Part shown: positions 34,973 to 46,403 of the stretch, piece after piece
Layout of the letters: each line of letters starts with the position of its first letter
Position numbering within the stretch: position 1 is the first letter of the stretch
Assembly: GCA_001600875.1 (NCBI GenBank)
Contig: BCLD01000016.1
Coordinates: 248,002-312,001, forward strand
Direction of reading: 5' to 3'
Origin: Solicoccozyma terricola
Lineage: Eukaryota; Basidiomycota; Tremellomycetes; Filobasidiales; Piskurozymaceae
DNA: 64,000 nt
Made by a program: the position numbers and the translations under genes
The notes under the pieces: generated by a model
Told to the model about the DNA's origin: nothing
The model's input: the letters and a program-made list of their open reading frames with translations, nothing else
Database searches by the model: none

Positions 34973-36219
34973 ATGTCGGGACTCCTACCGCTGCTGCCAC
35001 CACATCTAACGCTTCTGATAGGATCTACAGCATTCTTCTTCGCATTGGAGCGCGTATCACCCCTCATCACATCCAAGATCATACCTCGGCAATGGGCGAA
35101 CTTCGATGCTCGAACCAAGCAGAGTTGGAGGACCAAGATAAACTGTATGCTGTTTGCCCTTCATATGTCTCGCCCAGTACTGATCGATGCCAACGGCAAC
35201 ACAGCTACCATCCATGCATGTACTATTCTCCCGTTAGCGATTTCGGTAATGAATTCGTCAAGTCTGGCAGCGGACCCCGTGTTTGGGTACGATAAACAGG
35301 TCAGCAATGTGCTAGCGTTGACTTGCGGGTGAGTTGATTTGCTATCTACATGATCTACATTCATATGATAGAGGCTGATGTGATAATTCATATACCGTCT
35401 CAGTTATTTTGTTTGGGACACGATCGATTCCGCATTGCATTCCACCGCTGGCTTCGTAGTCCACGGCGTCGCATGTCTAGCTGTATATCTCTTTTCCTTT
35501 GTGAGTCCCTTCGTGTCCTGGTCACGACATGAACATGATTACGCTGACAATGCCAGTCTCCCCAAATCAGCGACCATTCCTAGCTTCTTTTGGCCCTCGT
35601 TTCCTCCTCTGGGAGCTCAGCACGCCTTTCCTCAACCTCCACTGGTTTCTTGTCAGTGCTCAGCAAGTGGTTGACCAGCACGTGATCAAATGCTCAGCTT
35701 GATGTTCTATCCCAAACAGGAAAAGCTGGACCTTGACAAACGTTATCCTGGGATCAACCAACTGAACGATATTGCTTTTGCTTTGTCGTTCTTTTTGGCT
35801 AGGATAGTCCTTGGATGGTATCATGTGAGTCGACCTTACATCCTCCTTTGTTCTTTTGGGGGCTGACGATTGAATGGTCAGTCATCCCTGTTCTTTCAAG
35901 CCATTTATGAGCAACGAGAGAAGATTCCATTGTATCTACTGTTAATCGTAAGTCTTTGCTCGGGAAATAACGCCTCGAATACTTGGCTCGAAGGCTTACC
36001 CGCCGTCGATCGACCTCACAGTATGGATTGGGAAACTTGGCTTTGAATACACTGAACGCGTGAGTACGCTCGATGGAATAACCTCATGTCATGGCTCAAC
36101 CAATACTTGACCTATTCAGGCTCTGGTTCTCCAAGATCATAGGCAAGCTCCGCTCGCCAAAGCCGGCAAAGAGATCGACACATGATGGCCTCATACATTC
36201 GAATGGGAGCCTGAAATAG
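34973..36219 (+). CDS. TLC-domain multispanning membrane protein (TLCD4/TMEM56-like)
   Basis: TLC proteins include ceramide synthases and lipid-sensing TRAM/CLN8 relatives. This one lacks the Lag1p motif with paired histidines, so ceramide synthase activity is unlikely. Eight exons (34973-35144, 35205-35328, 35404-35500, 35571-35651, about 35720-35824, 35882-35947, 36022-36059, 36120-36219) give about 260 residues. Landmarks: helix 1 LLIGSTAFFFALERVSPLIT, HACTILPLAISVMNSS, CGYFVWDTIDSALHSTAGFV, VHGVACLAVYLFSF and the TLC signature FLLWELSTPFLNLHWFL. The exon-4 acceptor at 35570 was chosen because it alone restores that signature. C-terminal RSPKPAKRS is basic. Likely ER or Golgi, lipid-related (inference). 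Confidence 0.82.
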
Positions 36220-36499
36220 ACAAAACTGCATTTCTTACGATTTCTTACGATTTCTAATGAGATCCAAGGCATGGCACGACCCAGGAATGAAATGGGATTG
36301 AAACGACCTAAGAGTACCCAAATGACATGATTTTGTTCGTTAGTCATTAATTCACAAAAAGACATACAACTGTAATCTGAACATTAAATTCGTGAGCCGA
36401 ATGGCAAGGCAGGCACGATAGACAGCCCTGAAACAAGAAATCCAAAAGGTTCAAGGATTGACGGAAAGACGAGGAGTTAGGCCGAAGCGTCGTCCCATC

Positions 36500-39400
36500 T
36501 CACTCCTCGGGGAGTGCGGGAAGCTCTGGTGTGGCTGCGGCGAATCGTGACTTCGTAGGACTGGAGAATCTGGTAGATGACGGCGACTTTGATTCCTGGA
36601 TAGTCAAATCTGGTGACTCTCGTGATGACTCGGCGCCATCTACGAGGTCAAAGGTTGCCAGGAAGGGGTCCGCTTCCGGCAGCGTCAACGCTAGACTTTC
36701 AAGTGTAAGCTCCGGAGCACCACGCTTGCCCTTTGTGGGCGATTCCGGAAGCCCAAGCGTATCCGCTGCCACCGTGTCATCTAGACCGCTCAGCATGCGC
36801 CTTGCTGCCTCGGCGATGCTGTTGCTGTCGTCACCATCCACACCAAAGGCGCTCCAATCGAAAGATTCGTCGATAGGTGACGACACGGCATCGTATCGAC
36901 GACGATCCGTGCGATTGGCTCGAGGTGTACCTTGCTTCCGGAGTCGCGCGGTGAGGTCATCCATGATACCGACCTTGTCGCTCGCGCCAGTCGTTTGAGG
37001 TGATAAGAAACCGCTCGGTTTCTTGCGGGTTTCCTCCATCTGGCATGGAATGTATTCACGGTCAGAATTGACAGATTGCGGAGCATGGCACATCCTGCTC
37101 ACAAGTTTCCGCTTCTCCAGGGACGCTTTCGCATCATCTCGAACCTTGTTCTGAGCTCGACAGAGCTGGGAAGAGTTCAGCCAACAGTCAGCGTAGAGTC
37201 CACCAATCGGTCATACGAAAACCTCACATTGTAGGAAGTGACAAACGTCTTGAATGTCCCGAAGAACTCCAAGGACGTAGGACGACCAAAGAATTCGGCA
37301 CTCGAAGCCGGATCGAATCGATCATCGCCTTCCCCGTAATACGCCTTGACCTCGTTGAATGATTTCCCAGCGGCCAGGACACGGTCGCGTAGAGTCAAGA
37401 CCCTCTCCTCGGCATCTGCCACGAAGGGGAACATTCGACGAGCATAGCCATCGTTGAGGTTTACGAAATTCATCTCGAGCTCGCTACGGATACGACTCAA
37501 GCCGGTGTTGAGCTCGCGCGTGCCGCTGGACAGCTCTTCGTAGCTCACTGTGGAAAAAAAGAAAATAAGGTCAGTTATTGAAATGCATTTCTGCCAAGGC
37601 GAAACCCACCTCGATACGCCTCGGCGGGTCGCTCCAGCTCGTCCAGGAAACCCTCTATGTGAGGGAAATGTTGTGATATAGTCTTCTCCAAGAAGTGGAG
37701 GAGATTCTGCCCGTTCATCGACTTGGTGTCGACGAGCTATCGGCAATCGGACAGTGCTTAGCGACCGAGCGACTGACCATCTCAAAGCAGCAGTAACTCA
37801 CCCTATTGATACTGCTCATCTTGAAGCCCCAGGCACCTCCGGCATAATTGCTACCATTGATGTAATTCCCCATCATTAGGATGACATTCAACAGAGCCTT
37901 GAATTGCTTAGCGCTCTGGAGGTCATCGCATGCTTGCTGGAGCAGGTTGACAGCCTGACGGAGAAAACGATTTAGCCAATATCACACGGCATTGGTCAAG
38001 ACCCGCCTTACTTTTTCAAGCAAAGCTATGGTCTCCTCAAAATTGACCTTGTACTGCATCCCCTTCAATCGATCTGCGAGATGAGGAATCTTGATGAGTC
38101 GAATCATGAGTCGGTCCGCGGGGTGGATCAAAAGGAGTTCATCCGGTGTCTCGGCGTTCTGCTGTTTGAGCAAAGATATCTGGGGGCCGAGTGGATCAGC
38201 AGCCATGATCGGCACGTTGGATGAAGTATACTACTCACCTGCTCTGGGGTGGGCAAAACTGGCTGCAATTCGAACAAGAATGTACTATCACATAGCTCGG
38301 GGTCAAAGGCAACGATTCGGTCACACATTTGCTCCGGTTCGAGCTCCAGCCTTCTCGTCCTCGCCATGAGAATTTCTGGGAGGATTAAAACATGCTCAGT
38401 CTACGTTGTCATAGCGCAAAGAACAACGACCCTTACCGACTCGCTTCCGTACGGAAGGTTCGAGGACACTCTTCAACTCTTCCTTCTTTTTCTTGGCTAT
38501 GCAAAATAGCAGGAGGGTCAGATAATGAAGCCAAACTTGTACATTCCTACTCACACATCGCATCATTAGCAATCTCCCTCGCCTTGAACTCGTCCTCCAT
38601 GTCGGAGAAGATGTTCTTCTTCTGCAGCTCCGCAGCCATCTCTACCTCTGGGGTTTCGCTCTTATCCCATATAGTGTTGTCGGTATGCATCTTGTTCAGC
38701 TTCTCCCATTGCAACTGTTTCATTCTCTTCGAAGCGGTCATCTCGACAGCCTTGCGATTTTCGGACGCGACGGACAGTGTAGATGTCTCGAACCGTTTGC
38801 TGACACGGCGTTGAGCGCGGGGGGCGGCTCCGTCGCCCGCCTTTCGGAGTTTGACACCACCGGCGATACCTGCCAAAAGGCCAGCTCCGCCAGGTCCGAA
38901 AGGTGAAACCATACCTGGTCGTCCAGGCATTGGAGGCGGTGGAGGAGGAGGCGGTGGAGCGGCATCATCTGAACTGCCGAAATGGCCGGCGGTTAGCCAG
39001 AGAGGCATAGGAGGCGGCGTAGGTGGAGGTGGATATTCCTCTTCGTCGTCGACTGCAGAGATCTGCCCGGTCAAAACCTCGGGACTCTTGCTTTCCTGCG
39101 AATCTTGCGCGCGGCGGGAGATCTGTTCTTTGAGAGACGATGCCAACTCCTCTGCACCGTGTCGCTGGGCCCCCGCAACATCTTGATTCGCGATCGACCC
39201 TACGGACGTTACCGCCCTATGATCGGTCAGAGTGTTGAACGCCCTAAATTCTATCGTGGTACTATTCGAGTCCCGCTCGGCGACCATATCGGCGGGAGCT
39301 GATGAGCTTCGCATGATAGTGCTATGTCGACCTTTGAGCTCTGCGACAACTCGGGATAGGCCAGGCGCTCTTGCGATGTTGGCATATCTTCCGGGAGACT

Positions 39401-42400
39401 TTTGCCCAATGATAGGTGGACGCGAGCTCGTCGTGAGCGGCGATTTTGAACCACCAGCGATATCCCGCGTTCGAGCGCTTCGTGGTAAGCCGCCTTTAGA
39501 CCGTGATGGAGACTGCGAGAACGATAGGTTAGGCAATGGATTTCCAAAGTTGAAGGAACACTCACAATCTCATCTTCAGAAGCTAAACGGGACTCTATAT
39601 GAGCCCTGACTCGGTCGTCTTCGGCGTCCATGAATTGAGAACCAGAGACTACCTTTTCTCGACGAGTGCTACCCAACGCCTTCTCCTCTCCTTTGTCGGC
39701 TAAAAGCGCAACCTTGTCGGCTACGAACACTTTGCCGTCCTCAACATCCTCCTCTCCTGCATCGTCTGTGTCATCTTCGCTGAAATGGCTGTCACCATTG
39801 ATCCTCTTCTTGGCTCCCCCGCGTTTTTTATGCCGTCCCTCCAGGATCTTGATGGTCTTTCGGCGCTCAAATTGAGCTTCTAAGCGGGAGACCAGGGCTG
39901 TCCGGTATTCGTCGTCTCCAACAACCTCCTCAAGCATTCCCGTTTCAAGAAGCATAGTATACAGCTCGTGTAAATCGTTGTCGAGTAGTTCAATGTCCTC
40001 TTGGTATCGTAGACGAATCTCGTCCATTTCACCTTTGCCAGTTTCAGCAAGACCCCGCGAGACTTTTAGTTTCTCTTCGGTTTGAGCCAGTTGAGATTTG
40101 AGGTGCCCAACGAGCCCTTCATCTCGTTCCCCTAGCTCGGCCGTCATTGTCTCCTTGTCCCGTTGCAGCTTGATGATGCGGGATTTGAGACCCTTGTTCT
40201 CCTCTCGAGCCTGTTCGAGGAGGTGGCTCTCATCGAGCTTGGACAGACATTGTTGAACTGTACGACTGACGACAGAGTTGAAATCTCGATCGACTCCATC
40301 TTTGCCATCCATGACGGCCGATCTCACGAGCATCTGAACCAGCTCAAAATGCCGCTCTCTTCGATCGCCATCATCCTTGATCAGCATCAGATACCGCATG
40401 ATGCCCAAGAAGGTCTCCTGTGTCCTTGTCCCACTGACATTCTTCATGATGCCGTTGAAGACGTCTTGCGGATTTTTGAGACTCCTGAGAATTGCGCGGT
40501 CATATTCCCTCGTTGCTAGACGGTTGTCCTCTTCCTGCATCTCACGATACGTTTGCAGCTCTCCGTTGACGGATTGTATGTTGAGCATGCTGAGCTTGTT
40601 GATGACGGATTCCACACCAGATGCTTCCAGCTCCATGCGTACGCCAACCCGCAGTTCAAAGCCATGTTCGAGTTCCTCAGAGTCTGATTTTGGAGGAGCG
40701 CCTCGAACGAGGTGATTGATCAGACACATGCTGAAGAACTGCAAAAGAATCCGGAGGATTTGAATCGTCAGTCTCTTGCCGATCCAACATCTCAACCTGG
40801 TGACCTACGCAATAGTCATTGAAAGTGTTCTCCGTCAAATCTTGTCCTATCACCGCTCTCTTCATATCCGGACTCGCTCCAACGAGACTTCCCATCCTCC
40901 CCCTGCCATCCAGCGTCCTTTCCAAAGCGGTCAACCATGGCGTGTATCGCCTGATCTGGCTATCAACTTCCCTCAACCTGGTATTACGAATGGCGAATGC
41001 TTCCTGGACGGATTTAAGACCACTGGTTCGAGCGTAATCGATCAAGGCCATGAGGATTTCGTTGGCGACTTGACGATTCTGCACGATTGGTGAAGTAAGG
41101 AGGGCGATGATAGAAGGGAGCACATTTCTAGAGTCATTGATCGCTCTCAACCCGACCTAACGTCGGCAATTCAAGGGGGTAAGCATATTATAACTTTCCC
41201 GAGACCACCAACCTCACTTACAGAGTTGTTCGCGATAACTCTGATAGTCTTGATGAGTTCATTCTCTTTCTGCATGTCCTGACTCCGATCCCCTGTCTTG
41301 GTCGCTGTCCTACCGTCCTGAAACGCGGCTAATGTTTTGGATATGACTACAACGCCATGATGTTCGTCGCAGAATGAGCGAAACCACCTGAAGAGTGACG
41401 ACGTGTGAGTACCAACTTTCTGATCGAATGACCGAGTCTCGCCTTTCGGGGCCACTCACGGGATCTGACCAGTCCTCAGCTGCACCTTGAGATCCAAAAT
41501 GTCCTTGACTGTAGCGTAACCATTTGCGATCGCTTGTAAATACCATTCCGGTGGATGTTTACCAGACCCTGACTCGGTCTCCAACTTTGAGCACAATTGT
41601 TCGACCTGCCGCAAGATTTTCAATTTGACCTCAAACGGTCTTGCTAGCATTTCCCCTTCCTTGTCATGTCCAACTCTCAGCTTTCCACTTTCTACTCCGT
41701 TTAGCTTTCGGTAGGCTTCCGTCAGTCTGCGGTTCAAATCTTCCTCGTCATTGGGCGGAGTGAAATTACCCATTCCATCTGCGCCGTTCGTTGAGGCTGG
41801 AAAGGAGTCTGTAGAATATGTAGAGGGTGCGTAGTGACTATCGGCGCGGAATAAAGGCTGTCCAGGAGCTGGACTAGGACCTGCATTAGAAGACGACCGA
41901 GAAGCTCGGGAGTTTGAGGTGTGTGATTGCGATTGCGAGGGAGCACGAGGATGAGGTGGGTACGGAGCAGAATCGCCTAATCCCATGGTAAGAATGTGTC
42001 TTGACGACCCAGAAGCAACCGATCGTATTGATCCTTGTTCCGAGTCTCTCCGTGCGCCGCCAGGTCGATGAGAAGGAGAGGATGTTGTCGAAGCTGGTGT
42101 TGCTGGAAGTCCGAGATGCTGCTGTCGTCCGCCGAATTCAGAAAGCGTGTCCATTCTTTGTCCAGCCGCAACTCTTCTAATCGACGGAGCGGACAGGGTA
42201 GAAGTCACACTACCTGTTCTAGCCAACCGTTCCGGTTCCGACTCCAGCGACGTAGTGGATTCTCTTGCAGACTCGTTTACTACGATTCGTGCTCTATGGA
42301 TATCTCTATTCAGCGGTGCGCCGCCTTCGTTCGTCAGCTTGTCATTAGTGTTTGGTGCTGATATCGACTGCCCAACGAAGCTGACGAAGCGAGAGTTGGA

Positions 42401-42517
42401 ACCGGTCGTCGGCGGCGTGGACATGGCTGATGTGCGATCATATGGCTGAGACGAGAAACCAACGTCGGTCCCCTGAGAGGACCGCGAGTTGGACTTTTTC
42501 TTGAACAAAGAGTCCAT
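36500..42517 (-). CDS. BNI1: Diaphanous-related formin (GBD/FH3-FH1-FH2-DAD)
   Basis: Rho-GTPase-activated actin nucleator and elongator for polarity cables and the cytokinetic ring. The start at 42517 gives a Ser-rich N-terminus. Then come the GBD/FH3 armadillo region (KILRQVEQLCSKLETES, EILMALIDYARTSGLKSVQE, SGVESVINKLSMLNIQSVNG), a coiled coil, and a short FH1 with two Pro runs (near 39030 and 38940). FH2 starts at MKQLQWEKLNKMHTDNTIWD and includes LLNVILMMGNYINGSNYAGG then AWGFKMSSINRLVDTKS, the actin-bridging signature. The tail has MDDLTARLRKQGTPRANRTD (near 36930), which matches a DAD core helix plus basic patch, so autoinhibition by DID-DAD is likely. About a dozen exons. It is probably the single polarity formin, hence the Bni1 symbol. 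Confidence 0.92.
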
Positions 42518-42814
42518 GATGCCGGGTGGACGACTATCGATGTAGTTGCGACCTCGCTCGTTGTTTGCCGATGGTGCGTCTCATCGCTCTGTGCCGGTGG
42601 AGATGGTGAGTGGACAGGATGCAAGGGACGATGACGGTGTGGTCGATGCTGGTCGATGCTGCTCGATGATGTTGGGGGTGTCCCGGGTTGACGTTGCGGC
42701 GAAGGACGGGTTGACCGTGGACATTTCTTCCCCGTGTATTGCAGAACATGCCATGGACACTCCCAGCATCCATACCGTCCTCGCCAGCCGCACTCACACA
42801 TCACCACCAAGGCC
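42518..42814. promoter_or_regulatory. Divergent promoter between formin and ICP55
   Basis: About 300 bp between opposite start codons, with GGTCGATGCTGGTCGATGCTG tandem-like repeats near 42640. No coding feature is supported, although frames on both strands are open by chance. Confidence 0.4.
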
Positions 42815-45451
42815 ATGAGTATATCTGCCTCCCTGGCAAGGAGTCTGGTCCGCAGATCCACTCTATCCATAGTACCAAATCGCTCAGCGGCAGCTCGAAT
42901 CCGTCAGTCCTCTCCATTATTGAACGCCTAGCGACGACCCTCTCTGACCACCCCGATCCTACTTTTCGTCCCACTAATCCATCCATCTATCCAGCCTCAT
43001 CAAATCGCCCTTACTCCACTCCTTCCCCGTCTCTGAAACCATCCCCCTACTCTCATCCACATCCATCGACTCATCCTCATCTCCTCAAACCTTCAGAGCT
43101 TACGCCTCATTTCCCAGCAGAGGAATATGAAGCAAGGAGGAGAAAGCTCATGATGGGGTTGGAGGAAGGCAGTTTGGTGATTTGTTGGGGTGGCGGTGTC
43201 AAGTTGGTTTCACAAGGTGAGTGGAGGAAGTGAGCGAGGCAGAAGGGCTGAAGAGTGAGCTGGCAGAATGGGTAAATCCAGTGAACGGCTCTTTCAAGCA
43301 GGCAAGTGCATATATTCATTTCACTTTACTGATATTCATACATTCTCGTCTTTGCTTCTCCCTACAAAAGAAATCTTGTAAGTTCCTTCCTCCCCTCTTT
43401 TCGTAGACTATAAACTGAGACAACTATGTGGTGCACCAAACAGCTATAGATTTCGACAATGTATGTCATCTTCTTACCGAACCCTCCGACCGCCAATCCC
43501 TTAAAACATACTGATTCTGGTCGCAAATGCGCTTTTTTTTTTTTTTCTCCCTCTTTTTCTTCTTTTTCCATATGGTCAACAGCCACGGACTTTCATTATC
43601 TGACTGGATTCGATGAACCTGATTCTATACTGGTGTTAGGTAAGTCGCCATCCTTTCTTAATCACCAAAAAACACCATCGACCTTGCCTAACCTCTTCAT
43701 CTCTTCCCCCAACCCCCAGAATCCTCACCATCTTCATCCCGGGGCTACACATACACTCTATACGTCCCTCCTATCTCACCTTCCTCAACTCAATGGTCCG
43801 GAGCTCGTTCAGGTCCCGATCATGCAATCTCCATCTTCGGAGCTGACATGGCATATGAAAATACGGAATTTGGAAAACATTTGGGTGGATTGTTGGAGAA
43901 AGAGGACAGGAATATTTGGGTGGAATTGATGGGTTCAGGAACGGCATCGGAAGCTGGTAGTCCTTATCCTTCTTCTTCGTCGTCGTCATCTGGAGGGAAA
44001 TCAAGAAAAAAGTCGATATCAAAGTTATTTGGATCTAGTTCGCAATCCCTCTCTAGTTTAGGATCAACGAAAAACAATGATGCTCAACCACCGCATATAC
44101 TGTTGCATGGAGCGTTGAATAGTGGTAGAGCTAGGCCATTAGCAAAAGAGGTTCAGAAACTGAGAGTCGTGAAATCCGAGAGGGAATTAAAAGTCATGAA
44201 GATTGCTGGTGATATTAGTTCCGATGCGCATACAAAGGTGGGGCGTGGTGGATCTGGATGAAGTCCCTGTGTTTAATGCTGAATGAGATGAATAATCTTG
44301 TCCTAAAAGGTCATGAGATTTGCATCTCCAACACGAACAGAATCGGATTTAGCAGCGCATTTCGAGTATACCTGTGCATTAGCCGGGAGTATTAGACCTG
44401 CGTATGTTCCTGTGGTAGCTTCAGGGTGAGTTTGAGGGAATCGTCGCCTCTTTTATCGGCGAGGAAATGTTGGCTGATCGAAATTGATGGTCGTGGAAGA
44501 GCGAACGCCTTGGTCATCCATTACGTCAATAACGATTGTCAATTACACGATGGTGAAGTAAGTCTCAGCTGGATATTGCCAGAATTGCGAAAAAAAAAAA
44601 AGACTGAACATCGAGTCCTCATCAGATGGTCCTCATAGACGCTGGCTGCGAATACGCTCACTACGCCTCGGATATAACACGTACATTCCCTGTTTCTGGC
44701 AAATTCACAGATCCTCAGAGGGACTTGTATCAAGCTGTTCTGAATGTTCAGAAAGAATGTGTGAAAAAGTGTAGGGTTGAGGATGAAATTGGGGTGAATG
44801 ATTTGCATAGATTCAGTGAGTGGACTTGACGCAATGTATGGTTGGTTTGATAGAAGGACCTAAGACGTACCTTCCCGTCAATCGGATAGGCTGTACAATG
44901 TTGACGGAGGAACTTCGACAAATCGGGTTTAAACTCTCAACTGGCGAAGTAGAGCGTAAATTGGTAAGTTGGCCGCTCTGCCGTCTTTCCAGATTCACTC
45001 TCACTGACAGTGTCCGTTATAACCACACTAGTATCCCCATTTCCTGTCACATCATTTGGGAAGCGACTTGCATGACTGTCCGACATGGGAACGGAATCAC
45101 AAGTCAGTTTTTGCCGTGTCCATCCCGGTGTTGATCCTCACGCTGATACGAAGAGTCTCCCTTTCCATCTCGCTGCGTAGACTAGTAGCAGGTAACGTAA
45201 TAACCGTCGAACCGGGATGCTACGTACCATTCGACTCGTCTTTCCCCAAGCATTTCCACGGACAGGGAATAAGGATAGAGGTGAGCGATGGTGCAAAGAG
45301 ATGCGTGTTGATGAGACCGGACTGACCACAAGGCTTTTCACAACAACAGGACGAAGTCGCGTTCACGAAAAACGGTCCATTGGTGCTATCTGCAAACGCA
45401 CCAAAGGAGATTGTAGACGTTGAAGGAGCATGTCAGGGTCTGTTGGAATAA
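42815..45451 (+). CDS. ICP55: Mitochondrial Xaa-Pro aminopeptidase (ICP55/XPNPEP3 type)
   Basis: M24B metallopeptidase. Icp55 trims one residue from proteins after MPP cleavage, stabilising them. The ATG at 42815 opens a typical matrix presequence (MSISASLARSLVRRSTLSIV). It is in a different frame from the mature body (HLLKPSELTPHFPAEEYEAR onward), so a small intron or a sequence indel lies near 42850-42935. Later exons: to 43216; 43371-43377 (7 nt); 43444-43460 (17 nt); 43583-43639; 43720-44237; 44310-44425; about 44499-44556; 44626 onward; ending 45451. Together they give EIFYRFRQSTDFHYLTGFDE. Metal ligands: DAGCEYAHYASDITRTFP (two Asp), a His in HHLGSDLHD, Glu in ITVEPGCYVP and Glu in the final IEDEVAFTKNGP. 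A Ser/Lys-rich insert sits near 43980. Confidence 0.85.
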
Positions 45452-45740
45452 ATGAATACATCGGTTTTGGAAGGACCTCTTGATGAACCAGGAACGGGTG
45501 GCAAACGGCGACTACAGCTCGCTATCGCTTGCTATGAACGGCACAACCATATCTACCAGGGCGATTGATACTAAGAAACAAGTGTGAACATTCGAGACGT
45601 ACCCGTCGTGATGCCCAGCGAGCCCTGACGAGGAGCATGATCTATGCCTGCTAGCTGTCTCCGAGCTGACGTAATCATATCATCAACCAGTTCCAAGTAT
45701 TGCGAGTCCATCGTGTATAGATCCAAATCACCATCCCAAA

Positions 45741-46189
45741 ATGTCATCTTCGTCGTCTCGTCAACGACGTCAGCCATCCGCACTGTCCCCACCATCCTTT
45801 CATCCCTCATGGCCAGCTCCAGCTCCCTCCCGAACAGCTCCGCATTCCGCTGGAGCACTACAACTTCGAGCGGTCATTGCATTTGCCGTCTCAGCAGCAC
45901 TGATAGGATTAGTTGGGGTTTACATGGGGATCGTCAAGTTGCCGATGGCTGGTGAGGATCACTATCATGATGAAGTGAGCATTGCTTGATTGATAAGATG
46001 CAATGGACTAGGGGACATATCTTGACACTCCTTGCATTCAATCAGTACCTCTCGTCATTACCTCTCTTTTCCACCCTGTCCATGCACTTCTCTCATCATC
46101 TCATCTACTTTATCCCATTGCTTATACCAGTCACCGCATACTTTGTTATCGCCAATTGGGTAGGGTGGCAATATTTCAGATATGCATGA
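45741..46189 (+). CDS. PIGY: PIG-Y-like subunit of GPI-GlcNAc transferase
   Basis: Small two-helix ER protein of the complex that starts GPI-anchor synthesis; yeast Eri1 is the functional counterpart. Exons 45741-45974 and 46046-46189 join in phase to 125 residues. A Ser/Pro-rich cytosolic N-terminus is followed by helix 1 (AVIAFAVSAALIGLVGVYMG) and helix 2 (LIYFIPLLIPVTAYFVIANW). It ends VGWQYFRYA, which matches the C-terminal WxGxxxFRxN pattern of PIG-Y. Homology is short, so an alternative is another small ER protein of similar shape. It lies 290 bp after ICP55 and converges on DNMT5. Confidence 0.72.
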
Positions 46190-46403
46190 TGGGTTCGATA
46201 TTCAGCATGAAGGAAAGAATCACCGGGGGAACAAGAACAAAATGAAGGGCGGCTGTCGGAACCGGTCAGTGAGTATTCAAGACGATCATCTCGACGGTCA
46301 TGATATAAATACGTTAAGGCGACATCGCGACAGAAGAGTCTAAAAAGTATCAAGTAGGAAGAACAGATCTTGACCTCACACTGGACATCTAAGTGCCACC
46401 CCA

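Noticed and set aside
45571..45858. Minus-strand 95-codon ORF with plausible composition
   Set aside because: It is antisense to the first exon of the PIG-Y gene, has no splice partner or domain, and is explained as a shadow of that exon.
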